From assembly GCA_946482545.1 (NCBI GenBank), contig CAMLRX010000050.1:1-32755 (forward strand): 32,755 nucleotides of DNA. Direction: 5' to 3'. The notes under the pieces were generated by a model. It did no database searches, was not told the DNA's origin, and worked only from the letters and a program-made list of their open reading frames with translations. Numbering within the stretch: position 1 is the stretch's first letter; the number at the start of each line of letters is the position of its first letter. The position numbers were made by a program, and so were the translations under genes. Source of the stretch: an uncultured Flavihumibacter sp. (GTDB lineage: Bacteria > Bacteroidota > Bacteroidia > Chitinophagales > Chitinophagaceae). This document shows, one piece after another, positions 1 through 7,490 of the stretch.

Positions 1-685
1 CCATACTCTGGAAACCGATCCCCAGACAGGCGATCAGGAAACGCCAGTTGCTGAACACGGCTTTGTAACGTTGCTTCCAATCCGATCCCTGCTGTTCTTG
101 TTTTGCTACGATATCAGGAAACCCCATGTCCGAAGGTTTACCCCTTGCGATCAGGTAAAAGAGCACCAACACCACGAGCAGAAAAAGCACCGGGATTCTG
201 AAAAGCCATTGCCATTGCTGTTGTTGCTGCACGAGGAGGATGGAAAGAAAATAAGTGACCACGGAAGAACTTCCTGCCGCCATCGTGTAAAATCCAAACG
301 CCATCCCATGCTCGTTTTTCCCCCACCAATTGGAGATGAGTTTACTTCCCGGTGCCCAGGCCATCGACTGGAAATATCCATTCAGCGTCCACAACACCAG
401 GATCACCTCAAAGGAGGATGAGAAACTGATAGCGAAGTTGGTGGCCACAGAAAGCATTCCTCCTATCGGGATCATGAAACGGGGAGAATATTTATCCGCC
501 AGGTTCCCGTTGATCAACTGGCCCAGCGCATAACCTAACAACATGGAAAAACTGATCCATCCGATCCGTTCATACGATACATGCAGTTCTTCTGCCATAG
601 CTTTCGCCGCCCAGCCGAAATTGTGGCGACCAGTATAAAAAAACAGGTAGCAACACATGGTGATCAGCAGCATACGCCACTGCAT
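1..685 (-). CDS. MFS transporter, GlpT/organophosphate:Pi antiporter-like (3' end outside window)
   Basis: The minus strand is open from the ATG at 685 to the left edge, about 228 codons, and the C-terminal half lies outside. The reading holds several hydrophobic helices and the segments YTGRHNFGWAAKAMAEEL near the N-terminus and WAPGSKLISNWWGKNEHGMAFG further on. These resemble the GlpT/UhpT branch of the major facilitator superfamily (inner-membrane antiporters of phosphorylated compounds). A homopolymer of seven A (637-643) looks at first like a frameshift, but the frame is intact. A TTG at 721 is an in-frame alternative start that nearly abuts the upstream dehydrogenase stop (724). The gene is probably co-transcribed with that dehydrogenase. 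The substrate is not determinable here; organophosphate or phosphonate is an inference from family and context. Confidence 0.85.
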   Translation of the reverse strand, partial: MQWRMLLITMCCYLFFYTGRHNFGWAAKAMAEELHVSYERIGWISFSMLLGYALGQLINGNLADKYSPRFMIPIGGMLSVATNFAISFSSSFEVILVLWTLNGYFQSMAWAPGSKLISNWWGKNEHGMAFGFYTMAAGSSSVVTYFLSILLVQQQQQWQWLFRIPVLFLLVVLVLFYLIARGKPSDMGFPDIVAKQEQQGSDWKQRYKAVFSNWRFLIACLGIGFQSM

Positions 686-723
686 CTTTCGGAAGTTTCC
701 AGGAGCCTGTATTTTTTCCAAGA

Positions 724-1842
724 TTATAATTTTATGCCCACGCGGAGCGGTTTGTGTTGCAGCGCATATTCAAATGCCTCTTGTGTTTGCTCCAATGGAA
801 ACTCTTTCTCCACTACGTTTCCAAATGGATACTTCTTCCAGTTCCGTTTCATGAAGTCCACGGCATATTTAAAATCTTCATAATTGTAATTGTGTAGTCC
901 TTTGATGGTGAGCAGGTTCCTGATCAGTTTTTCCGCGTCCACCTGGAGCTTTCTGTTGTTGAAAACGGCTCCCACCCAAACGGCCCTTCCGCCGATGGCG
1001 AGGCAATCAAGTCCGAACTCCATGGCATCGGGCGATCCGCTCATATCGAATACCACGTCTATTCCTTTCCGGGGAAATTTACCCGTCATTTTTTCCACGA
1101 GGTACTGGTTATTCCCGTTGAGGTTCATGGTTTCATCGGCACCGAAGCCCAGCGCTTCTTCCAGTCTTTTATCGGCGATGTCAGCGGCTCCGATCCATTC
1201 CGCGCCCGCATCGCGGCACATGGCGGCGCAGGCAATTCCAAGCAGGCCCATACCTGTAATGAGTACGTTCTTGTCTTTCAGGTCTCCGGCCAGCCGCAAC
1301 GATCCCGCAACGGTGGCGATGGCGCAATTGAGTGTGGCCGCAATAGGCAGCGGCATGTCCTGCGGAATTTTTAGTATTGCTGTATTGGGTTTCAGGATAC
1401 AGTATTCCGCCAGCCCACCGTGAAACACTTCGTGGCCTTCTGCTTTTGCATGTCCGTATTTAAAAAGATCATCTCCTTTCTGGGGAATCCCTTCCAATGC
1501 ATTAGGCGATTGGGGGTTGCTGGAGAAGACCGACCAGGTTACCAGGTCGCCGGCATTCAGGTTCTTTCCTTTGTGGTCGAACCCGGTATGGGTAGGATGT
1601 ATTTCGATGACCTCACCAATAATCTCGTGCCCCAATACTGTGGGGCAAGCTTCTTTTCTTACCCCGCAAAAAGTATGGAGATCGCTGCCACAAATGGTGG
1701 TATAAAGGTTTCTCACCAATACTTCCCCGGGCTGTAGCGGCCTTATGGAGGAATGGTTCATTTCAAAGGGCAAACCCGGTCCGTTGAATACCACCCATCT
1801 GCCGTTCTTAACGCTTCTTTCTGCTGCCGATTCTATTTGCAT
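724..1842 (-). CDS. MDR-family alcohol dehydrogenase, resembling the phosphonate-associated clade
   Basis: 372 aa medium-chain dehydrogenase/reductase. The N-terminal GroES-like domain (about 30-160) carries likely catalytic zinc ligands C51 (TICGSDLHT), H72/E73 (GHE) and C173 (LNCAIATVAG). The Rossmann nucleotide fold has GMGLLG at 197-202. From memory, the IPQKGDDLFKYGH and GGLAEYC segments resemble the clade called HpnZ (phosphonate-associated alcohol dehydrogenase). That clade normally has four structural-zinc cysteines (C-x2-C-x2-C-x7-C); here the aligned positions read N109, S112, A115 and G123, so the structural zinc site appears lost. The ATG at 1842 is preceded by boxes that probably bind the divergent regulator. 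A GlpT-like MFS gene follows immediately. The MDR family is certain; the substrate is unknown and a phosphonate link is inference. Confidence 0.92.
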   Translation of the reverse strand: MQIESAAERSVKNGRWVVFNGPGLPFEMNHSSIRPLQPGEVLVRNLYTTICGSDLHTFCGVRKEACPTVLGHEIIGEVIEIHPTHTGFDHKGKNLNAGDLVTWSVFSSNPQSPNALEGIPQKGDDLFKYGHAKAEGHEVFHGGLAEYCILKPNTAILKIPQDMPLPIAATLNCAIATVAGSLRLAGDLKDKNVLITGMGLLGIACAAMCRDAGAEWIGAADIADKRLEEALGFGADETMNLNGNNQYLVEKMTGKFPRKGIDVVFDMSGSPDAMEFGLDCLAIGGRAVWVGAVFNNRKLQVDAEKLIRNLLTIKGLHNYNYEDFKYAVDFMKRNWKKYPFGNVVEKEFPLEQTQEAFEYALQHKPLRVGIKL

Positions 1843-1856
1843 TTCCGGAAATATAA

Positions 1857-1871
1857 TTTCTTTTCACGAAA
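1857..1871. promoter_or_regulatory. Putative operator box 1 (TTTC-N7-GAAA)
   Basis: TTTCTTTTCACGAAA. It shares 12-14 of 15 positions with boxes at 1877-1891 and 1955-1969, and has TTTC/GAAA inverted ends. It overlaps the predicted -7 element of the dehydrogenase promoter. It is probably bound by the adjacent XRE-cupin regulator (inference). A separate perfect palindrome, ATTTCCGGAAAT, lies at 1841-1852 over the dehydrogenase start codon. Confidence 0.5.
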
Positions 1872-1899
1872 GTAATTTTCTTTTAAGGAAAGAAGCCAA
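1867..1899 (-). promoter_or_regulatory. Candidate promoter of the dehydrogenase gene
   Basis: Read on the minus strand, TTGG (1899-1896) is followed after 21 bp by TACTTTCG (1874-1867). This is one mismatch from the Bacteroidota -7 consensus TAnnTTTG with an acceptable -33/-7 spacing, and lies about 25 bp upstream of the ATG. Two of the three 15 bp boxes overlap it. Prediction only. Confidence 0.4.
1877..1891. promoter_or_regulatory. Putative operator box 2 (TTTC-N7-GAAA)
   Basis: TTTCTTTTAAGGAAA. It starts exactly 20 bp after box 1, about two helical turns, so two proteins could sit on the same DNA face. It lies between the predicted -33 and -7 elements of the dehydrogenase promoter. Confidence 0.5.
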
Positions 1900-1954
1900 T
1901 CGGCGCATTACCTAATTGTTAAGATGAGAATGGGAAGCCAGGAGCGGGAATGAA

Positions 1955-1969
1955 TTTCTTTTCAGGAAA
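1955..1969. promoter_or_regulatory. Putative operator box 3 (TTTC-N7-GAAA)
   Basis: TTTCTTTTCAGGAAA. It lies 27 bp upstream of the regulator start codon. A weak -7-like element, TAATTTTA (1982-1989), follows, so the box would cover the -33 region of the regulator promoter and could mediate autoregulation (inference). Confidence 0.5.
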
Positions 1970-1996
1970 TAAAACTAACCGTAATTTTAGCCCATT

Positions 1997-2602
1997 ATGC
2001 AGAACGAATCCATTGAAAAAGAACAGCTCGCGTATTTTAAGATCGGTGGTATCATCCGGAAGTACAGGAAAGAAAAGGACCTGAAACTGCTGGATCTTTC
2101 CGCCCTAACCGGCATCGGTTCTGCCATGCTCTCCAAGATCGAGAACGGACGGATGATCCCCACCATTCCCACCCTGTTCACCATCATTCAGAAGCTGGGG
2201 GTTTCTCCCGAGGTCTTTTTCTCCCAACTCAATACTGATAACAAGTTTCCGGGCTATTATTTTCTTCCCAAGGAACATTTCACGCCTTATGAAAAAGAGG
2301 AAGGTGCAAAAGGATTCGCTTATTTTTCCATCCTGGAACACAATATGGAGGGCGGCGCTTTCCAGGTATCGTTGCTGCAATTGAAACCCGGCAGCCATCG
2401 CGCGCAGGTAACCACTGCCGCGTTCGAATTCATCTACCTCCTGAACGGAAAGGTTCAGTATGAACTGGAAGATAAAACCTTCGAGCTATCGGAAGGTGAT
2501 GCGTTGTTCTTCGATGGCAACATCGCGCACGTACCGGTGAACAAGTCGAAGCAAACCGTTTCACTGCTTGTGTTCTACTTTTTTACGGATGCAAAATCCT
2601 GA
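1997..2602 (+). CDS. XRE-family transcriptional regulator with C-terminal cupin domain
   Basis: 201 aa. Residues 17-71 form an XRE-type helix-turn-helix, with LSALTGIGSAMLSKIENGR as the recognition region. Residues 128-196 form a small double-stranded beta-barrel cupin (LLQLKPGSHRAQ, FEFIYLLNGKVQYEL, EGDALFFDGNIAHVP). This architecture is common in regulators of small-molecule catabolic genes, the cupin sensing a ligand. The gene is divergent from the dehydrogenase-MFS pair across 154 bp holding three matching boxes, so it probably controls that pair and itself. Its 3' end overlaps the convergent phoD-like gene by 28 bp. The effector is unknown. Confidence 0.93.
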   Translation: MQNESIEKEQLAYFKIGGIIRKYRKEKDLKLLDLSALTGIGSAMLSKIENGRMIPTIPTLFTIIQKLGVSPEVFFSQLNTDNKFPGYYFLPKEHFTPYEKEEGAKGFAYFSILEHNMEGGAFQVSLLQLKPGSHRAQVTTAAFEFIYLLNGKVQYELEDKTFELSEGDALFFDGNIAHVPVNKSKQTVSLLVFYFFTDAKS

Positions 2603-4119
2603 TCCTTCTGCTTCAAACTAAAATCCTTCTGATCGATCCGGAATGAAGCGGCCTGGTATTCTTCCGCGTCTTTTTCAAGGATGGTTGAAACGAAATAATA
2701 ATCTATCTCCATTTGTGAAGGCGTGATGGTGGCAATGTAATAACCGTGTTTGCTTATATCCGCGAATACAAGATGCGGATTAACGGATGGCTCCCGCAAC
2801 ATTGCTTCGCGCTTTTTCACTTCATCAGCGGCGGCCCGGTCCATATTCCTGGAAGTGATACTCGGCGTAAGGAATTCCCATGCCAATGGCGTTTCCGTGG
2901 CAGGTGTCTGGTATTGAAAAGAGGGATCGGGGTGTAGTGCCAGTACGAACGACTGGTGGTGATCGCCTGTTAGAAAAACAGTATTGCGTTTTTTACCTGC
3001 ATCCAGCAATTCCACCACTGCATTGCGTTCCATCGGATAACCCAGCCACCAGTCGTTGTATTTGGGTGCTGTGAAGCCCTCTTTCACTTTGTAGCCGGTA
3101 AACATCACCTGGCTGGCGATAAATTGCCATGTGGTATTGTTGTTCGTCATTTCTTTCAGCAACCAGTTCAGTTGTTCTTTCCCGAGCAAACTTCTGTTAA
3201 CATCAAAGAAGTCTGGTGCATCTGTTGGTTTTTGAATGGTTCTTCCAGTAAGGCGCTGATCCATGAGCAAAAGACTGATGTCTTTTCCTATTGTAATATT
3301 ACGGGCCAGTTCTATTGGGGAAGAGGCTCTCACTGGCATCCATTCAAAATAGGCTTTCATAGCGGCGGCTTTTCTATCGCTCCATACCGCTTCTCCGGGC
3401 TGGTTGTTTTTCGCGCCATCTACATAGGCATCGTTGGCCAGTTCATGATCGTCCCATACTGCGATCATTGGCTTCAGTTGGTGGAGACGTTGAAGGTCGG
3501 CATCGGTGCGGTAGTGCGCGTAGCGTTGACGGTAGTCGGAAAGTGTAAGTATTTCATGTAGAGGCATATTGGTTCTGCCCGATGCAGGGTTCCCGTATTC
3601 GCCGCTCTTGTATTCGTAAATATAATCGCCGAGGTGCAATACCAGGTCCACGGTTTCTTTCTCCGCGAGGAAGCGGAAAGCATTAAAATAACCATCCTCC
3701 CAGTTGTTACAGGCTACCACCGCAAGCTCAAAAGCTTCGCCGTCCAACGATGCGGGAAGGGTGCGGGTGGTGCCAACCGGAGAATACACTTTGTTGTAGC
3801 GGAATCGGTAATAATACTGCGTTCCAGGTTTAAGTGCATCCACATCAATTTTAACGGTGAAATCCTGCGCAGCAGAAACCGTGCGTGTTCCTTTTTGCAC
3901 GCCTTTCGTAAAGGTATTGTTCTCCGCTATCTCCCATTCAACGCGTGCATCGTAAATACGGGCGTAAGAGATACGTGTCCATAAAATGATGTTGTTTTGA
4001 AGTGGGTCTCCGGAAGCGATGCCGTGTAAGAAATGGTTGTTCGCGTTCATCCATTCGGGGAGCAGGGAACCTACAGAAAGAAAACTGATGGCGCGGAGAA
4101 AATGTTTGCGTGAAACCAT
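2575..4119 (-). CDS. phoD: PhoD-like alkaline phosphatase/phosphodiesterase
   Basis: 514 aa. PhoD hallmarks are visible in order: HGIASGDP (32-39), a fibronectin-like N-terminal domain, the conserved Cys137 (VVACNNW), metal-binding GDYIYEY (164-170), WDDHELAND (222-230) and TGDHHQS (384-390). Family members hydrolyse phosphate mono- or diesters outside the cytoplasm using Fe/Ca centres. The N-terminus (SRKHFLRAISFLSVGSLL) is Tat-like but has Arg-Lys instead of the twin arginine, so Tat export is plausible rather than certain. The gene lies 84 bp downstream of the TonB receptor gene, with a hairpin between them that may lower readthrough. Its stop codon is inside the 3' end of the XRE-cupin gene. 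A role in scavenging phosphate from esters together with the receptor is inferred. Confidence 0.92.
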   Translation of the reverse strand: MVSRKHFLRAISFLSVGSLLPEWMNANNHFLHGIASGDPLQNNIILWTRISYARIYDARVEWEIAENNTFTKGVQKGTRTVSAAQDFTVKIDVDALKPGTQYYYRFRYNKVYSPVGTTRTLPASLDGEAFELAVVACNNWEDGYFNAFRFLAEKETVDLVLHLGDYIYEYKSGEYGNPASGRTNMPLHEILTLSDYRQRYAHYRTDADLQRLHQLKPMIAVWDDHELANDAYVDGAKNNQPGEAVWSDRKAAAMKAYFEWMPVRASSPIELARNITIGKDISLLLMDQRLTGRTIQKPTDAPDFFDVNRSLLGKEQLNWLLKEMTNNNTTWQFIASQVMFTGYKVKEGFTAPKYNDWWLGYPMERNAVVELLDAGKKRNTVFLTGDHHQSFVLALHPDPSFQYQTPATETPLAWEFLTPSITSRNMDRAAADEVKKREAMLREPSVNPHLVFADISKHGYYIATITPSQMEIDYYFVSTILEKDAEEYQAASFRIDQKDFSLKQKDQDFASVKK

Positions 4120-4153
4120 ATATTGCGATGTAAAATATTTGAAGAAAGAAAAG

Positions 4154-4180
4154 AGGTTGCGCCTTTTTAGAACGCAACCT
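4154..4180 (-). terminator. Hairpin between the TonB receptor and phoD genes
   Basis: Perfect 8 bp stem AGGTTGCG/CGCAACCT with an 11 nt loop. On the minus strand it is followed by CTTTTCTTTCTTC. It lies 23 bp after the receptor stop and may act as a leaky terminator or attenuator that separates receptor and phoD expression. Confidence 0.5.
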
Positions 4181-4203
4181 GGGATAGGGTGAAGCGGGTA
4201 TGA

Positions 4204-7029
4204 TTAAAGTTTCCAGCCGATACCGATCCTTCCGCGGGAAGAGTAATATTCTACTTGTTCGGGCCTTCCTTTTGTGCCGTGGTAATAGCGGAGCGGTTGG
4301 TTGGTGAGGTTATTGGCTTCGAGGAAGAGAGTAATATTCCGGGGGAAATTGTAGTTAACAGAGAAATCGAGTTGGAAATCCTGGTCCTGGTAACGATCCG
4401 CCATTTTGTTGTCCCTGATCTCTACCAGGAAAGCCTGTCTGTAATTACCGGCGAGTCGCAGGGAGAGTCCATTCCGTTCATATTTCAATGCTGCGTTGAA
4501 GATATTGGGCGATTGGTTGAGCAATCCGGATTTTTCTCCGTCTCTTGCTTCCAGCGAAGTTTCCGATTTGGTATAGGTGTAATTCAGGTTCAGTCCCAGT
4601 CCACCCAATACACCGGGGAGTTGCGTGAATTTCTTACTGAAGATGAGCTCCAGTCCATACAGAGATGCGGTCTCCGAGTTCACGGGTTTCGACACCTGAT
4701 ATTGGGCGGAAGTGCCATCAATGGTTCTTTCTTCCTGGCTTCCGCTCACGATCACCACATCTTTCAGGTCTTTGTAGAAAAGTCCTCCGGAGATATAACT
4801 GGTGTTGTTCATGTAATAACTTCCGATCACATCATAGTTCCAGGAGAAGGTAGGCCTCAGTTCGGCATTGCCTTGTGTGATGGTCAGTGAAGAAGGGTTC
4901 ACACTTTCGTAGGCGCTGAGTTCGTTGAAGGCGGCCCTGGCGAAAGTTCTGGTGATGGCTGCCCGCAAATCAAAAGCTTTGGAAGGTTTCAGCATATAGT
5001 GCAGCATGGGAAGTACTGCGGGGTAACTTTTGCCGCCTTCCACCGGTGTGATCTCTTTGGAGACTGTATTATAGCGGAAACTGGAGGTGGTTACATCTGT
5101 TTGTTCGAACCTTAAACCTGCCACCAATGTAGAACGTCCGCTGATCTTATATTCACCCATTCCATAAGCGGCCAGTACTTTTTCCTTGGCTTCGTAATTG
5201 GCGGTAGCCATGGTGGAATTGGTTTTATCCTGCATGGTATAGGTGATATTGCTCATCAATGCAGGGGAATTGGTGGGATCGATGAACGACTGCAAAGTTG
5301 GATAAGGAAAAGCGAGCTGGTTGTAAGGGTTATTCAACTCCGGAAAGTAGTTACCGGCGCGGGGAAATCCTTCTTTTTCATACGCGCTGAGGTACACTTT
5401 CGGCGCACTGGTTTTATACAACCAGGTGGCTGTTCTGCGGTCGTAACTGCTGCTCTTATCGCGGTATTTTGCACCGAATTTCAAAGTAAGGTTTTGCCGG
5501 GCCGCATACTGAAAATTGATGGCGCCCACCTTATCGGATTCTTTGATATTCCGGATGCTGATCAGGTAGCGATCCAAATGAAAATTATCGGGATTGAACG
5601 GAGTGCTTTCATCGAAGTGTGGCTGAATATTTCCGGGTGCATCGCCCACATATTCCGCATTGGGTTCATCTCCTTTCAGGAACTTGTAGTTTTTGCCGTT
5701 CACGGACACCAGGTTATCGAATTTACCGGTCTGCAACCAGTTGCCGTAGTAATAACCGCGGCGGTCTTTGTCAACTGTGGAAGGACCATCGTACCCTGCC
5801 CAGGATTCAAACAGGGAGAATTTTGCATCCATGTTCAGTTGTTTGCCCAGCTTCACGTTTACACCAGCTTCGCCGCCATAGTTCTTGAAAAGGTAGTCTA
5901 CCGCGTTCCAGCGGAGTTGCTGGTTCAGGGTTGTTTTTTCGAAGAAAAACATGGTTTTGCGGTTGCGTTCGTTGTCGAGCAGACTGGTATAAAACCCACG
6001 TGCAAACAGTTGGATGTTATCGGTCAGTTTAAAATCCACGGCTGCATTGTAGCCTTTAGTAGTTCTTTTGCCCACATAACTTCTCACGTCAAGCGTGTTC
6101 ACGTTGTGCAATTCGTTGCCGTAAATCACTTCATAACTATCGGTATCGTATGGCCGCTTATTGATCGTACCCAGCAACATAAAACCGAGTTTGTTTTTCA
6201 GAATGCGGTCGCCATACATCAATGTTCCGTTGAAACCCGTTTCTTTATCACGATGGTGGTAAGGCATGGCCGCGGTTACACTGAACAACCTTTTTTCGGG
6301 CGAGGTACGTGTAACAAAGTTCACGGTACCACCAATGGCATCCCCTTCGTATTCGGGTGTGATGGCCTTCAGCACTTGTATATACTGAATGAATTCTGAT
6401 GGAAGAATATCGAGCGGCACGGTCCTGTTTCCCAACAGATCGCCAGAGGTTTTGGCGGCGGGAATACGGTCGCCGTTCACGGTGGTGGAACTCCATTGCG
6501 AAGGTGTTCCGCGCACGGTGATGTACCTTCCTTCGCCCTGGTCTCTTTCAATACTGATGCCGGGCATCCGCTGAACGGCTTCGGCCGCATTGCGGTCGGG
6601 CAGTTTGCCGATACCATCGGCGCTTACTACTTCCATAATGGCCAAAGCGTTCTTCCGCATGGAAAGCGCGCTCATTTCACCCCTGGCATAGGTGCTGCGC
6701 ACCAGCACTTCTTTCATGGAAGGTTCCGGTTGCAACACAATGGTGCCGACATCGGTGGTTTTACCTGCTTCAATCATTACATCAATAGTGGCTTTGATGT
6801 AACCTACATAGCTGATCTCTACTTTGTGGCTGCCAACAGGAAGGTTGATGCTGAAAGCGCCCTGTAAATTGGTGGCAACACCTGCTGTTTTCAGCGCGGG
6901 AATGGAAATGGAGACCGAAGGCAGAGGGCCTTGCCGGTCATATACTTTAGCGGATAAGGTGCCCGTTTGCGCATGGGCGGAGGCCCAGCCAAACAGTATA
7001 AAAAGAAGGATAAATGAAAGCTGCCGCAT
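4204..7029 (-). CDS. TonB-dependent outer-membrane receptor with carboxypeptidase-regulatory-like N-terminal domain
   Basis: 941 aa from the ATG at 7029; a TTG at 7038 is less likely. Residues 1-20 form a signal peptide ending AHA-Q. Residues 23-105 are a CarboxypepD_reg-like beta-sandwich typical of Bacteroidota receptors. A plug domain follows (AEAVQRMPGISIERDQGEG, DAIGGTVNFVTR). The rest is a long barrel ending in RGRIGIGWKL, with a C-terminal aromatic/hydrophobic signature. It imports a ligand across the outer membrane using TonB-ExbBD energy. No SusD-like partner is present, so it is not a standard glycan SusCD pair. The downstream PhoD-like gene suggests a phosphate-ester or related substrate; this is inference from context. 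Confidence 0.95.
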   Translation of the reverse strand: MRQLSFILLFILFGWASAHAQTGTLSAKVYDRQGPLPSVSISIPALKTAGVATNLQGAFSINLPVGSHKVEISYVGYIKATIDVMIEAGKTTDVGTIVLQPEPSMKEVLVRSTYARGEMSALSMRKNALAIMEVVSADGIGKLPDRNAAEAVQRMPGISIERDQGEGRYITVRGTPSQWSSTTVNGDRIPAAKTSGDLLGNRTVPLDILPSEFIQYIQVLKAITPEYEGDAIGGTVNFVTRTSPEKRLFSVTAAMPYHHRDKETGFNGTLMYGDRILKNKLGFMLLGTINKRPYDTDSYEVIYGNELHNVNTLDVRSYVGKRTTKGYNAAVDFKLTDNIQLFARGFYTSLLDNERNRKTMFFFEKTTLNQQLRWNAVDYLFKNYGGEAGVNVKLGKQLNMDAKFSLFESWAGYDGPSTVDKDRRGYYYGNWLQTGKFDNLVSVNGKNYKFLKGDEPNAEYVGDAPGNIQPHFDESTPFNPDNFHLDRYLISIRNIKESDKVGAINFQYAARQNLTLKFGAKYRDKSSSYDRRTATWLYKTSAPKVYLSAYEKEGFPRAGNYFPELNNPYNQLAFPYPTLQSFIDPTNSPALMSNITYTMQDKTNSTMATANYEAKEKVLAAYGMGEYKISGRSTLVAGLRFEQTDVTTSSFRYNTVSKEITPVEGGKSYPAVLPMLHYMLKPSKAFDLRAAITRTFARAAFNELSAYESVNPSSLTITQGNAELRPTFSWNYDVIGSYYMNNTSYISGGLFYKDLKDVVIVSGSQEERTIDGTSAQYQVSKPVNSETASLYGLELIFSKKFTQLPGVLGGLGLNLNYTYTKSETSLEARDGEKSGLLNQSPNIFNAALKYERNGLSLRLAGNYRQAFLVEIRDNKMADRYQDQDFQLDFSVNYNFPRNITLFLEANNLTNQPLRYYHGTKGRPEQVEYYSSRGRIGIGWKL

Positions 7030-7071
7030 GTGGTACAATTTTCCTATTGAGAAATTTTATTTACTGTGGAT

Positions 7072-7079
7072 CAAAAGTA
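7072..7079 (-). promoter_or_regulatory. -7 promoter element of the TonB receptor gene
   Basis: On the minus strand the octamer TACTTTTG matches the Bacteroidota -7 consensus TAnnTTTG and lies 42 bp upstream of the ATG at 7029. No convincing -33 TTTG was found at the usual distance, so the call rests on one element. Confidence 0.4.
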
Positions 7080-7221
7080 GATTTCTCTTTTAATCTCAGT
7101 GTATGCGGGAGGTTAAGGAATTATGAATGTTTCCTGGGAGGAAATATTTTATCGTGTGGGGAAGGTGTTTGCTGGGGCACGCAATTGCTTCGTGCCTCAC
7201 AAGCGCAAAGGAACACTGCTT

Positions 7222-7254
7222 CCTGCTTCGTACCTCGCAGCCTCGCAGACGCAA
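7222..7254. repeat. 33 bp dispersed repeat, copy A
   Basis: It begins CCTGCTTCGTACCTCGCAG and ends CGCAGACGCAA. It matches copy B (8888-8920) at 32 of 33 positions. The terminal GACGCAA word also appears in the terminal inverted repeats of the GxxExxY cassette. Both copies flank the ABC permease gene in the same orientation. Confidence 0.7.
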
Positions 7255-7349
7255 AGCGTTGTTTGGGTACAATGAGTGTAATCGAAAGTAAATTTTCGTG
7301 CGGCCCTTAACTAAAAGAATGCTGCGTCATTGATGAAGCTGTGCTCCTT

Positions 7350-7380
7350 CTTGTGTGCTTTCAGAAATAGAGCACACAAG
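7350..7380 (-). terminator. Hairpin downstream of the ABC permease gene
   Basis: Perfect 10 bp stem CTTGTGTGCT/AGCACACAAG with an 11 nt loop, about 110 bp after the permease stop codon. No T-tract follows on the minus strand, so it is either a non-canonical terminator or another structural element. Confidence 0.4.
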
Positions 7381-7490
7381 GGGCGCATCATTTTGTTAAA
7401 GATGAATCGGATGGCCGTAGTAAGTATTCCTTTTGCGTACTGAAATAAAAAGCAGGGGCTGAAAAAGCATTTATATACTAACAGAGAAGC

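Larger units (their letters stand above)
7030..7490. other. 461 bp non-coding region with repeats and a hairpin
   Basis: No credible gene. It holds the receptor promoter element, a degenerate repeat around 7186-7254 with TTGCTTCGTGCCTC and TGCTTCGTACCTCGC as internal echoes, and a perfect 10 bp stem hairpin (7350-7380). The rest shows nothing recognisable. Confidence 0.6.

Noticed and set aside
637..643. Possible frameshift in the MFS gene at a run of seven A
   Set aside because: Careful reading with seven bases gives a continuous MFS protein from 685 to the left edge; the apparent shift came from miscounting the homopolymer.
5494..6399. Long plus-strand open frame opposite the TonB receptor
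   Set aside because: Antisense shadow of the receptor coding sequence with no recognisable domain and no promoter.
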